Source of the DNA: Acephala macrosclerotiorum | Lineage: Eukaryota > Ascomycota > Leotiomycetes > Helotiales > Mollisiaceae | NCBI GenBank assembly: GCA_014904845.1 | Contig: MU119229.1 | Coordinates: 124,001-188,000 of the forward strand | DNA length: 64,000 nucleotides | Direction: 5' to 3' | Part shown: one piece after another, positions 22,050 through 33,529 of the stretch | How positions within the stretch are numbered: position 1 is the first letter of the stretch | How the letters are laid out: each line of letters opens with the position of its first letter | Position numbers and translations under genes: made by a program | The notes under the pieces: model-generated | The model's database searches: none | What the model was told of the DNA's origin: nothing | Seen by the model: the letters and a program-made list of their open reading frames with translations, nothing else

Positions 22050-24144
22050 ATGGGAGACCAAAAGTTGGTCCTCGAGTACCAACCTTTCCTTATTCCAGTC
22101 TGTGTATTTGTTCTGGTTTTGTGCTTTATTCGAAATTGGCGGGCAACCCAACGAAGACTCAAAGCACTTGGAGGGAGAGGGGCATCAGTACCAGGCCTTC
22201 CTTTCGGTAAGATCTTTGCGTCTTTGACTAGATTGGCTTTGACTTACAAGTGCTAGGACTCCATATTGCGTATGGCTTGACCAGAAACTGGTTTTACGAT
22301 GGGCTGGTGGAGTACTGCAGCGATCTCCAGCGCCGCTTCGGCCACACGATCGATGTTGAAATCTTAGGAATGCGGTTGGTTTTCACTAATGAACCTCGAA
22401 ATTTCGAAGCAATTATGAGCAGCAAGGTTTGTAACCTCTCGAACATATTGATTTTTTCACATGTAACTAATTATCTTAAAGTTCAGTGAATACGGAAAAG
22501 GGAAAGACTTGCATAGGACTTGGAAAAATCTCATGGGCGACTCGATATTCGCGAGTACGTGAAGGCCTTTTCAATGGATGAGTTTCGCTTACCAAGATAT
22601 TTAGCTGATGGACAAATATGGCGAGACTCCCAGAAGCTTCTTCGTCCCCATGTGAGTAGAACTTTCCCCGACTGTTGACATTGGAGCATTTCTAAAGATC
22701 TAAAATCACGCTAACTCCGAGACAGCTTTCAAAGGCTTGGGATTCGGACTTTGGACGGACCGAGCATCATGTCGAGGAGCTCTGTACCAGGCTCTCAGCA
22801 AACCAAATTGTAGATGTCAGTGATCTATCGTCGAGGTTCGCCTTAGATGTAGTGTCGGACATCTTCTTGGAGGAATCAGCACATGCCTTGAAGACTGAGA
22901 AATTTTCTTTCGGAGAGGCAATGGACAAGCTACAGGCCTACAATACTATCAGAACTTGTTTCGGGTGAGTTTGAAACCGGAATATTACTTCCCTGCTAAC
23001 AACGGCTCTTTAAGATGGCTCGGGTCTATGATGCCCACTATCTTTCACAGCGGAGCTATGGCTGAAGTGGAGAAGTATTTAACACTTCAAGTTGAAAGAA
23101 TAATGGTAATGCCAGTTTTCGGCCCCCTAGATAAAGAAGCGCAAAGCAATAGACTGGTTGATTCTTTGCGCTCCAAATGCACGAATACAAAGGTAGAGTC
23201 GTTCAACTATACAGGCCAATACGAAGTATGCTAATATTGCTGGTTTAGGAGATGAGAGATCAGTTGATCGCAGTCCTCCTTGCAGGCAAAGTACACATCA
23301 AAAACATCGATCAGCAAAAGCCGGGAGCTAATAATTGTGGAAAGGACCCATTTGGATTAACACTTGCATGGGCCTTGTACGAACTAAGCCGAAACCCAGA
23401 GGTAGTTCGTAAACTCAGATCTGAGATTGCTGCGGTGTGAGTGTCGCGCTCGTCTTGAAGCACATGATGGACATAAAGCTAACACTGTTTCAGTGTCGAA
23501 TCCGGAAGATCTCCTACGTCTCAAGATCTCCAGAGAATGCCGTACTTGAAAAACATAGTGCAAGAAACGCTGCGCTTGTATCCTCCACGTATTATCCCCC
23601 AAAGCAGGACACATGAGATCCTCATGCAAAATCTTCCATCATAGACCACAGCTGATATTCTACAGTGGGGTTCAATGTACGAGTAGCCCTTGAAGATACT
23701 TGTCTTCCCGTTGGCAGCGGTACCGCAGGTCAGGATCCTGTAGGCATTCTTAAAGGAACCCAAATAGGTCTTTACCACAATCCGACAGCGTTGACCAGGG
23801 TGAAAAGCACTGACAATTTCTTAGTGTACTCCGTCGTCTCTCTTCACCACAATACCGATATTTTCGGCGCCACTGCAAACGTGTTCAGGCCAGAGCGTTG
23901 GGAAACTTGGAAACCCAACAAATGGGAATATCTCCCATTCAACCATGGACCTCGTGTCTGCCTTGGACGGAGCTTCTCACTCGTTCAGCTTCGTTACACT
24001 TTGTGTCGTATTTTTCAGGAGTTTGAAGCCATTTCGCTTGCTGATTCTGGAGAGCACCATAAGGCGTTGAGGGTTGAATTGAACATCAAACCCGCTTCTC
24101 CGATTCTCTGTACTTTTCATTCTCAAGAAGATTCAAGTAGCTGA
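22050..24144 (+). CDS. Cytochrome P450 (CYP52-clan-like) with atypical I-helix
   Basis: Eleven exons (22050-22206, 22257-22426, 22482-22554, 22605-22651, 22726-22964, 23015-23192, 23249-23290, 23345-23436, 23494-23588, 23666-23767, 23825-24144) join to 504 aa with correct phase. An N-terminal anchor (FLIPVCVFVLVLCF) is present. The K-helix is ETLRLYPP, the PERW motif is intact, and the heme loop is FNHGPRVCLG. The layout follows CYP52-clan P450s, which hydroxylate alkanes and fatty acids. With intron 23291-23344 removed, the I-helix reads LLAGKDPFGLTLAW. The usual acid-alcohol pair (D/E-T) is D-P, so the proton-relay Thr is missing. Such P450s can still be active, often with altered oxygen activation. 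The gene lies 1.2 kb after the monooxygenase. Confidence 0.85.
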
Positions 24145-24820
24145 ATTGTCGTAATTCTAGTTTTGATAAAAATTGTTCTGAAACCTCATAATTGACAACT
24201 TATGCTGTGAATTTGAACAGGAGAATCACAATAAAGTGATTTTACAAGGCTGATGAGCGTGTAACTGAAACTCTTTCCTATTCGAGCGCCTCAAAATCTT
24301 GCAGCAACCCGTAGTGAATTTTTGTGGCTATTGTCCTCGAGAATACCGCACCAGCTACATCCGTCCACAATTGGCATCCATCTCGCGGACTAAGAACTAT
24401 CGGACAACTGCGCCGTTGATGAGCTCTAAATATGATGACAGCTGTGTGGCTGCCATAAAAAAGGTTTTTAGCCATCTCGTGAGGAAACTGCGCCACTACC
24501 AATGTACCAAAATATCTGGCGTTGTCCGAGGAATTGGCATGATAAGGTGTGTATGCCATTATCAATGCTAGCGCGACCGATCCAACATGTGTCAGACTGG
24601 TAGCCTGCTGCCGCTTTAAGAGGTTCTCATCCGTAAGCGAGCCTACCCCCTATCTTTAGAACGGGGATCCTCGATGGATTCGAAATTCCAAAGATAGCAG
24701 ACGTAGTGATACCGGACATCGACTGCAAATTTCATGAATCGAGGTTTAAAGTATCGTCGATACACCTCCTTCCCAAAAATTTGAAAATTCCAGACTCTTA
24801 ACCCAAATTCTTATTTCACG
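24145..24820. other. Intergenic between two P450 genes
   Basis: About 675 bp, with overlapping short frames on both strands at 24278-24571 and no family features. Confidence 0.45.
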
Positions 24821-26516
24821 ATGGTCGTCGTCACGCAGCAGCTCCAGAGCATTTCATTTGAAATGTCACATTCTGCAATCTACTTTCTAGTGGCTGCCAT
24901 CATATCTTTCCCGTTGATATTATGGAAAGTTCACAGCTGGGTAATTCTCCATCATCAGAGACAGATGCTGAAAAAGGAGCATGGATGCAAAGAACCATCG
25001 AGCTATCACAACAAGGACCCGATCTTCGGACTGGACGCTGTATGGAGAAATTATGTCGGTTGGAAGACCAACAGCCTGCTACCTGAACTCACTTCGAGAT
25101 ATCAAAAGTATGGTAACACATATTCTCTTCGCATGGGAGGAAGTCGTTCTTTGAGCACAATTGAGCCAGAAAACCTGAAGTCGATCCTCTCAACGAACTT
25201 TACTAGTTACTCTTTCGGGTCGAAACGCAACAATGCCTTAGAGCCCTTCCTAGGAGCTTCCATATTCACTCTCAGTGGTTCAGATTGGCAGCATTCTAGA
25301 GCCATGATTCGACCGAACCTCGTCAAGGACCAATTTGTCGACGCCGAGATGTCAACATTCGAAAAGCATTTTGGACGCCTGCTATCAGCCATTCCTAGAG
25401 ACGGCTCTGAGATTGACCTTCAGCCGCTGTTCTTCGCATTCACTTTGAACACCAGCATCGAGCTACTGACCGGGCAAGATGTACATCTGGATCACGAAGT
25501 CTCCCAGATGTTCGACGACGCCGAGAGACTTATCGGCGACCAGTTCTTGCTGTCTTTCATTCCGTTCCGTCGTTCGAGAAGACAGTATCTGAAGGCTTGC
25601 AAGCTATGTCACGCTTGGGTTGATCGATATGTCCTTGAAGCTATCAAGGAGCATCACTCTCAGACCTGGAAGACATTCACTGAGGAGGATAAGGCTTCCG
25701 GAGAGGGAAAATATTCTCTGCTTTCCGAACTCGTGAAAGAGACTTATGATGTCCCTCGGATTCGAGGAGAATTGATCGGCATGCTGACCGCTGGCCGCGA
25801 GACGACTGCTTCGGCACTGAGCTCCCTCTGGTTTACATTTGCGAAGCGACCTGATATTGTTCAAAGACTACGAGCTGAGGTGGCAGAGCTAGGAGGAGAA
25901 AAGCCAACATTTGCGCAGCTGAAGAGGATGCGGTACCTGCAAAACACAATCCAAGAAGGTGAGTTTCAAGAGTAGTACCTGACAATTCTCGATGCACGCG
26001 CTGATGGTTAAACTCTAGCGCTTCGGCTCTATCCTCCACTTCCTGCCAACATGCGAACAGCTGTAGAGGATACTATCCTTCCTACGGGAGGTGGGCCAGA
26101 CGGTATCTCTCCCATCTTCGTCCAGAAAGGACAGCTTATCTTTTACAACATTTTTGCTATGCATCGACGCCAAGACATATATGGAGTAGACGCGGAAATT
26201 TTCAGACCGGAAAGGTGGGAGGATACTTCTCTCCGACCTGGGTAAGTCAAGTTCTCCTTCTCATCCACTTATTTGCACGATCCCTTTACAAATATCTGAG
26301 AGGCTGATAACCGATCGCAGGTGGGGCTATCTTCCATTCAATGGCGGTCCTCGGATCTGTTTAGGGCAGCAATTTGCCCTCACTGAAATAGCCTACACGA
26401 CTGTGAGACTCCTACAAGAATTCCAAGTTATGGATTCGAGGGATGGTTCTCCTTGGCAAGAGAAATGGCATATCAATTGCGCCGTCAAATCGGGGTGCAG
26501 AGTGTCGCTCTCCTGA
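24821..26516 (+). CDS. Cytochrome P450 (CYP52-clan-like, alkane/fatty-acid hydroxylase type)
   Basis: Three exons, 24821-25958, 26019-26241 and 26321-26516, give 518 aa. An N-terminal anchor lies at about residues 20-38. The I-helix is [11 protein letters not shown] with the normal E-T pair, the K-helix [10 protein letters not shown], then FRPERWED, and the heme loop is [10 protein letters not shown]. The [13 protein letters not shown] stretch and the length fit CYP52/CYP63-type enzymes that oxidise alkanes, fatty acids or similar chains at the terminus. A second ATG (MSHSAIY) lies 14 codons downstream and could be the true start. The few introns contrast with the 11-exon neighbour, so the two are not a recent tandem copy. 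With the Baeyer-Villiger enzyme it suggests oxidation of a long-chain or ketone substrate. Confidence 0.9.
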
Positions 26517-27077
26517 TATAGCGATGGACTTTAAGAGGGACTCAAATTGAATGACAGTAACCTTCAATTTTGAATAGCTTGTGGAGAATTCAAAGTTGAC
26601 ATGTTGTGTACCGAAGAATTCTAGCAATGTTCCAATCAGATTCTGGTGCTTGGCACATGGCCGACCATGCACAAGAGTGGGAGAACACAAGCCCTGTAAG
26701 CATCGGCCGCAGTGCCGAGATCAGCACAGTCCGGCCTGGGAATACAGCGATGCGCCAGTAACGTTGCGCCTATCAGCACATGCCCGCTTGTACCTGACCG
26801 GCAAGCTGCAACTAGTATGCAGAGCAATATGTCGCACGGACATGCTTGAGAAGCTTGGCCATAACACGTGCTCAGAAAATTATAATATATAATCTGTCGA
26901 AACATTCATTGCGAAGGTACGGTACCTGTAGTCTTGTGCAAGCTGTTCAAGCTCAACGTGGGCTCGTGCACGGTTCGCTCCCCCTAATTTCTTACGGGCT
27001 ATCGCTAAAAACGGCAGGTTAATTGAACGTCGCGAAGGCTTCTCAACTCTCACCTTCTTCCATCAGGACGCATCACC
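26517..27077. other. Intergenic
   Basis: About 560 bp with one chance-like frame per strand. The last 80 bp look like a promoter/leader for the following secreted protein. Confidence 0.45.
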
Positions 27078-28274
27078 ATGTTGGGTTCTACATTGGCAAT
27101 TCTGGCCTCATTGGTACTACCAGCATTAGCATCACCAATACTTGAGGTCCGCAGCGCCAACAAAACCACGTCCCTCGCAGACCTCGCCCTGCAAAAGGTC
27201 CTCTTCGATGCATCTCCAATCTTTGGCTATTACGTCAAGAATGAGACATCAACGTCAAGATGGATGAAGAAATATCCCGATAGTACGAAGATCGTTCACA
27301 TGAATCTTCCAGGAGTCCACGACACGCAGACTTGGAACTACAGTCTGGCAACACAACAAGCTCTCGATCATGTGACCAATCTCGACGGAGTAACTGTCGA
27401 GCCTCCTGAGGTGTATCGATGCCAGCAGCAACCCATCATCAGCATGTTAAATGCTGGCATTCGAGTTTTCGATCTTCGTGTTGCGTTTGATCCAACAAAT
27501 TCGACGCTCGTTTTCTGGCATTCTCAGGCTCTTCAGTCGGAAACCGCAACCATGGATGATGTCCTCTTTGGGTTCTATAAATGGCTCGACGACCACCCCA
27601 GCGAAGCACTCTTGGTCTCTGTCAATTACGAAGGCTCAACTACTGCCTATGCTCAAAACAATGCTGCTGTCCAGATGGCCCTCTACGATACTCTGACAAC
27701 ACCGGCAGCTAAGAAATACTTTGTTCAGACCCAAAATGAATTCGGTACCCTGGGCGAAGCAAGGGGAAAGATCACGCTGCTCCGTCGGTTCAGTCTTTCA
27801 GAACTTCCTGCATCATATTCGGACTCCATTCAAGGAGTGTACTTCTCAGCGGATTCCTGGTTCGATAACAATCCCGACATAACTCTCGTCTATAACTCCG
27901 CCAAGAACCTCTCCGCATATATCGAGGACTTCTACGAGCCAGGCGAGCCATACGGCAAAGGCGCAGCTTACAACATTGAGCGAAAGTACAACGCGACAAC
28001 AGCACATATCACCAAGGCCACGACACAATATCCAGATTCACTCTTCTGGACATTTGCGTCAAGTGAGAATGATTCCGATAGCCCGATCGAGACGCCGGAA
28101 ATAATGGCCTTGGGCAATGGGACAGACACTCCGCTTGGAGGGGTAAATCAGAGGTTGATTCCGTTTTTGGAGGAACAGAAAGGGAAGAGGGTGGGAATTG
28201 TGATGTTTGATTTCTTCGATCAGCCAGGAGATCTTGTGCAGACCTTCCTGGATATCCGATCGAAAGTTGACTAG
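27078..28274 (+). CDS. Secreted PI-PLC-X-like phosphodiesterase
   Basis: Intronless, 398 aa. A signal peptide covers residues 1-18 (LGSTLAILASLVLPALAS). The catalytic TIM-barrel of the PLC-like phosphodiesterase superfamily is recognisable. MNLPGVHDTQTW holds the first active-site His (about residue 82). MLNAGIRVFDLRVAF is the strand with the Asp-Leu-Arg motif, and VFWHSQAL holds the second His. Bacterial and fungal members cleave phosphatidylinositol or GPI without calcium. Sequence alone does not fix the substrate. Several NxS/T sites fit secretion. It follows the P450 pair on the same strand, but nothing shows joint function. Confidence 0.85.
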   Translation: MLGSTLAILASLVLPALASPILEVRSANKTTSLADLALQKVLFDASPIFGYYVKNETSTSRWMKKYPDSTKIVHMNLPGVHDTQTWNYSLATQQALDHVTNLDGVTVEPPEVYRCQQQPIISMLNAGIRVFDLRVAFDPTNSTLVFWHSQALQSETATMDDVLFGFYKWLDDHPSEALLVSVNYEGSTTAYAQNNAAVQMALYDTLTTPAAKKYFVQTQNEFGTLGEARGKITLLRRFSLSELPASYSDSIQGVYFSADSWFDNNPDITLVYNSAKNLSAYIEDFYEPGEPYGKGAAYNIERKYNATTAHITKATTQYPDSLFWTFASSENDSDSPIETPEIMALGNGTDTPLGGVNQRLIPFLEEQKGKRVGIVMFDFFDQPGDLVQTFLDIRSKVD

Positions 28275-28957
28275 GAGTCCCATTGCAATAGGGAAATCAA
28301 ATTCATGAAAGGTCACGAGAAGGTTTCTGAATGGCCAGCCCGTCTATTTAATGGAGACATCCGTGTTAGGCTTCCAACCCCTGAAACTCGCGCCCAGGCT
28401 GGGCGTATAACCGAGAACCCCTGATCCCCATATTCACAACGCCCCCAAACAATCCAATCACAACTCCAACGTCGTACTCGAAAATAAGCTTCTTTGCATC
28501 CCAGTGGCAGCGCTTGCAGAGCTCTCCCCAAGTCTCAGCCTTTTCCCAATTCTGCTTCAACTTATTGATTTCACAATTTCACCGACAAATGACATGCATC
28601 CACGCCCATGTATGCATAAAAACATGAACCCCAAATGGGATGTAAGAACGTCACGAGATGCCAATTAGGCGGCAGAACATCATACCGTGTTGTAAGGCTG
28701 AGACTTCTGCACGGTCTCGGTAGGTGGAAATTGTTGCTTTGCCGCGGACCTGCGCCGCAAATTTAATCTCAATGAGGTTGTTCGCCGGGTAATAAAAAAG
28801 GGAAATGAAACAGTTCAAATATCGTGGCTTTCCCTCAAAATCTTTCGGTCTTTTGATTTCTGTTCATCTTGCTGTTCTACTGATACTTTTTGCGCCGTGC
28901 TTCTAGTACCCATCACTCTCGTTTTCTTGCGATATATAATTTACGATACTCTTCACG
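28275..28957. other. Intergenic with a possible small minus-strand reading
   Basis: On the minus strand, 28560-28366 gives an open reading with ELCKRCHWDAKK and a hydrophobic run VVIGLFGGVV. A second open stretch lies further upstream near 28845-28660. No start codon or shared splice model ties them together, so I do not call a gene. The plus strand holds the promoter of the GPI-type protein. Confidence 0.3.
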
Positions 28958-29759
28958 ATGTATCTTTCTACGCTCGCTTTCCTCATTCTGACGCATAGCG
29001 CATCCGTTTTCGCGCAAACTCAGTTCTTCGACGTCCTCACCAGCCCTCCAACGGGCTCAAACTATCCTGCGGGGTCCGTGCTTCCCATTTCTTGGACGCC
29101 GGGAGATTCGACGGGAACAATCTCTATTGTTCTGAATGGTGGTTCAAGCCCACTCACCCTCCAGTACATCACTACTGTCGCCAGTAAGTTCTCCCAGAAC
29201 ATCGATCAAAAAGGGATCTGCTAACAGTAATGAAGAGAGCATCGATACGAAGCTAGGTGGCTTGAACTGGACGATCCCATCTGGAGTTGGCTCTTTCGCA
29301 ACATATGGATTGAACTTGACACTTGATTCCGACTCCGCGAACACATTTCAATCCTCGTTTCCGTTCCACATCACGGGAGGCACAGCCGTCGGTTCAGACA
29401 CAAGCTCCAGCTCCAGTGGAAGTGCCAGCGCGACAGCGACGGCGTCGAGCTCCGCCACGGGTAGCGGAACAGCCTCAACAAGTGCGTCGGGAACGGTCTC
29501 GAGCACTGGTGTCATCCAGTCTACATCCTCTGCGACCTTCTCCACGACGGGCACGACTTCTGCAGGGACGACCTTGACAACCTCTTCCTCGACTGGTTTC
29601 TTGAATGGAACAGCCACGAAGACTTCTTCGTCCACGACCTCTGGGACAAGTTCTAGTTCGACGTCGAGCTCGACTGTGAAGGCTAGTGGAGCTGCAGGAA
29701 ATGTTGTCAGCGCGTCTTTGGCTTTGCTTGCCGCTTTGGCATTTGCAGTTGCGTTGTAG
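28958..29759 (+). CDS. Ser/Thr-rich GPI-anchored wall protein with Kre9/Knh1-like domain
   Basis: Exons 28958-29183 and 29236-29759, 249 aa. A signal peptide covers residues 1-19. The segment FFDVLTSPPTGSNYPAGS, followed by PISWTPG, matches the N-terminal Kre9/Knh1-like domain of the Ser-Thr-rich GPI-anchored membrane protein family. A low-complexity Ser/Thr/Ala tail follows. The C-terminus is hydrophobic (SLALLAALAFAVAL) after small residues (ASGAAGN), as for GPI attachment. Members sit in the cell wall or plasma membrane and are thought to act in glucan assembly or as O-glycosylated surface proteins. The large antisense frame over the tail is a shadow of the repeated Ser codons. Confidence 0.8.
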
Positions 29760-30435
29760 GTTTTATCGTTCATGGAAGAGATGTTCAGAAATATGCGCAC
29801 TCTGGTGCCAAGACTTTAGTGAGAGAAAAAGGGGAATGAAATTGATAGTTCGGGTAATGTTTAAAACGTCTTGAGCAAATCATGCCCAATTCATTACCGG
29901 TCCTTGGGCATAGCCATAGTGTGAGCACTCACCCTTGAATAATCGCAAACAGAATCGAACTTCGCGTCGTTCTAAAGAAGTTTTCCCCTCCACCTCGTGA
30001 CGCGGAGGCTAGTGCCAAGCGAAGACAAAAGGGGAAGGTGGACAAGCGCTCGACGATCTCTTATCAGAGTTCTCATACTTTGACCAACGTAAAAATCAAA
30101 ATCATGAGCACAACACCACTTCTTCGGGCCTTTCTTATCGTCGGTGATCACCGGAAAACAGACGATTGGACCAATGACCGATCTGGGAAATGATGCGCGC
30201 AAACAGCGAGAATAGGGCGACAGTTCAACTGGGTTCATCTATCGCGTTTGTGGGGTCGCTTGGCCGCGTCGCCCCTGATGAGCATGGGAGGTCACCGTGG
30301 TGTTGGAACGTTGCGCGAAGCTTTTTGAGATTACTTGAAGCTCTAGGCTCCCGCTGAAATAATGCCTTGGTTGTTTTGGTCCTGCGAGAATTTATTGATT
30401 TTCGAAAACTGCGAAAGATCAGACTCACGACGGCC
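29760..30435. other. Intergenic, promoter of the OPT transporter
   Basis: About 675 bp. Minus-strand short frames overlap the transporter's 5' end and have no domain. Confidence 0.45.
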
Positions 30436-33013
30436 ATGTCTGAGGCGGCGATATCCTCCTCTGGGGAGAGGCCCGATAGGGTTGATGAGAAGGGTCTCAA
30501 AGTGAACGACATTACACCAAATGAGGAGACAGACACAGATATAGAAAATGGACACATGAAGGAACTGGAAGTTGACGTCCAGAAGATCTTAGGCGAGGAA
30601 GGCATCGAAGACATCGACGGCGATGAATCTCCATATCCTGAAGGTATTTATTCTCTAGTAATCAGCTGACTGTACTACGTATCGGAACGCTGACACTTTC
30701 ATAGTTCGTGCTGTTGTCCCTGCTGTGGATGACCAAGCGATTCCAGTGAATACTCTTCGGATGTGGATGTTAGGGTTTGTCTTCACGATGATCGGATCCG
30801 GAATCAACCAGTTCTTCAGTTTGCGGTACCCGTCTGTCCATATCGTGGCTCTCGTAGCCCAGTTGTTGGCATATCCATTCGGAGTTTTCCTCGCGAAGGT
30901 TCTTCCACTTTACACAGTCAATCTTGGGCCCCTTGGAAAATGGTGCATCAATCCTGACCGACACTTCAACATTAAGGAGCATACTGTTATTACCATCATG
31001 AGCAATGTCAGTTTCGGTTATGGATCAGCGGACTCAACCAGCACCATTCAAGCTGCAAAGGCATTTTACAACTTCGATGTCAAGCCTGGTTTCTCTGTCT
31101 TGATCGTTCTTTGCTGTCAGCTCCTTGGTTTTGGCGTTGCTGGACTTTCTGCTCCATGGCTGGTTGAGCCAGCAACTATTATCTGGCCCGGAGTTTTGTC
31201 AAATTGCGCCTTGCTTTCAACTTTGCATTCTAGAGCAAATGCCACAGCCAATGGATGGAGGATCAGCAGACTTCGGTTCTTCATGTACGTGATGGTGGGT
31301 GCTGGAGTCTGGTACTTCTTCCCGGGCTTGATTTTCACAGCGCTCTCATACTTCACGTGGGTCTGTTGGATTGCTCCCAAGAACCTGGTTGTCAACCATC
31401 TTTTTGGCATGGTATCTGGGCTTGGATTGTCTCCAATCACTTTTGATTGGTCGCAAGTTGCCTACAACACGAATCCCCTCCTTTCGCCATCTTGGGCAGG
31501 TATGTTTTTATTCAAAGCGATATAGTATCTTGCTAACTTATAGCCCTTAATGTGTTTGCTGGATTCGTGGTCTTCTTCTGGATTGTTACACCGGGCTTGT
31601 ACTATTCAAACACTTGGTATCTGGCCTACCTCCCAATCTGTACCGCGGATCTGTACGACAACACTGCTCAAGTGTATAATGTCACTCGTGTCATGAACAC
31701 AGACGGGTCATTCAATCTCAAAGAATATGAAGCTTACTCTCCAGGGTTTCTTCCTGCCACATTTGCATTTGTATACGGAATCTCATTTGCTTCTCTCACC
31801 GCTGTCCCAGTGCATATCTACCTCTGGCACTGGAAACAAATCAAAGAAGCTTTTGCAGGAAGGACGAAGCTCGATATTCACGCTAGGCTGATGAGACTAT
31901 ACCCCAGGACACCATGGTACTGGTATGGGGCCATCACCGTCGTTATGGTCGTCATTTCAATGGTCATGGTTCATGTTTACAGCACTGGACTGCCAGTCTG
32001 GGCAATCATCTTGGCCACCGTTATACCTGCAATTTATATGATTCCGTGTGGTATTATTCAGGGTATTACGAACGTGGATGCTAACCAGCTCAATGTCTTG
32101 GCAGAATTCGTTGGAGGGTACATGTTCAACGGAAAGCCATTAGCAAGTAAGTTCACCTGCTGCCAGATGTCGACAACCCAAGTGCTAACATTTGAAAGAC
32201 ATGATCTTCAAAGTACTTTCGACAGATGTGGTTGGTCAAGGACTCTACTTCGCCCAAGACATGAAACTCGGACACTACCTCAAGATCCCACCCAGGACTC
32301 TCTTCTTCGCTCAAGGAAGTGCGACAGTGAGTTCCCTTCATCCCCCTAGCCTAGTCTCTGATCAAAGCTAAATGAACCAGATCCTAGGTGCTCTCACACA
32401 AACCGGCGTCACACTCTGGATGCTCGGCAACGTCAATGACATCTGCTCCTCAGACCAATCCAACGGCTTCACTTGCCCCAACGGTCGCACCGTCTTCTCT
32501 TCCTCCGTAATCTGGGGAGCCATCGGCCCCGCACGCGTCTACTCCATCGGAAAGATCTACTCAGGCCTCCTGCATTTCTTCTGGATCGGTGCCGTGATGC
32601 CCATTGTGACATGGGTGATTTGGAAATACTGGAAAAAGGCCGATGGGAGCAAGAGAGAATGGATCAGTCTTATAAACTGGCCTTTGATCTTTGTGGGGAC
32701 GTATAATGTGCCTCCTGCCACGGGGATTAATTATAGTAGTTGGGCGATGGTCAACTTTATTTTTAATCATTGGATTAAGAGAAGGTTTTATGCATGGTGG
32801 GCGAAGTATAATTATGTCCTCGCTGCTGCGCTCGATACTGGTCTGGCTCTATCAGCCATTATTATCTTCTTCTGTATCACGTATCCGGGAGGGGTATTTC
32901 CTGACTGGTGGGGGAATAACGTGTATCTGAATACTGCCGATGGTCAAGCTCTACCTTGGTTACCACTTCCAGAAAGCGGCACGTTTGGTCCAGCGAATGG
33001 CACTTGGCATTGA
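30436..33013 (+). CDS. OPT-family oligopeptide transporter
   Basis: Five exons (30436-30643, 30705-31499, 31544-32146, 32199-32326, 32381-33013) give 788 aa. An acidic cytosolic N-terminus of about 95 residues is followed by about 14-16 hydrophobic segments. The signature FNIKEHTVITIMSN corresponds to the NPGPFNIKEH block of the oligopeptide transporter family, here with NPDRHFNIKEH. Other family blocks are GLSAPWLVEPATIIWP, NVLAEFVGGYM and the C-terminal FPDWWGN. The protein would import small peptides or related compounds together with protons across the plasma membrane. The similar length and order point to a peptide transporter rather than a yellow-stripe-type metal transporter. Start choice: first ATG of the open exon. 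Confidence 0.92.
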
Positions 33014-33529
33014 GCGCAACATGAGGACAGATTAGAGCAATATGAAAATGGGTTTGGGTAGACATCATGGACGTCGTGATGAAGGCTTAGCAATTCTGTT
33101 AGTAGCCACAGCATACATTCTGCTGCTCCAGATGTAGGAATTAAATGCCGAATTTATGTGACTGAGGGTAGAAAAGAAAGAAAGAGAAGTGGATGCAGTC
33201 TCTCAGACTAAATTGCGCTTGCTTCTAATTGTTGTGAAAGCAGGATTACGCCTCACTGTGGCTGGTGAGTATTCATTTCCCCGGTCTCAGCCCCTGCTTG
33301 GCTTCTTGCACTTCAAGGATCTCGTGAATCTCCGACGCTCAGCCTTCCCATTCCCCTGCTGACAGGTACCATAACCACTCTCTCTCACCGTACACAATGC
33401 TTCTTTCAACTTTTCGAAGATGGCACCCGCCGTCTTCAGTCATTTTTGACGCGTTGAGCGACCCCTGGGAGTTGATTCTAGAGCCTTGTTGAAGCCAGGC
33501 AGTGAGGCGATTGCAAACCAGTAGCAACG
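33014..33529. other. Intergenic
   Basis: About 515 bp between the transporter and the ankyrin gene. No further feature seen. Confidence 0.5.

Noticed and set aside
29348..29800. 150-aa minus-strand frame over the GPI-type protein
   Set aside because: Low-complexity Val/Glu/Pro shadow of the Ser/Thr tail.
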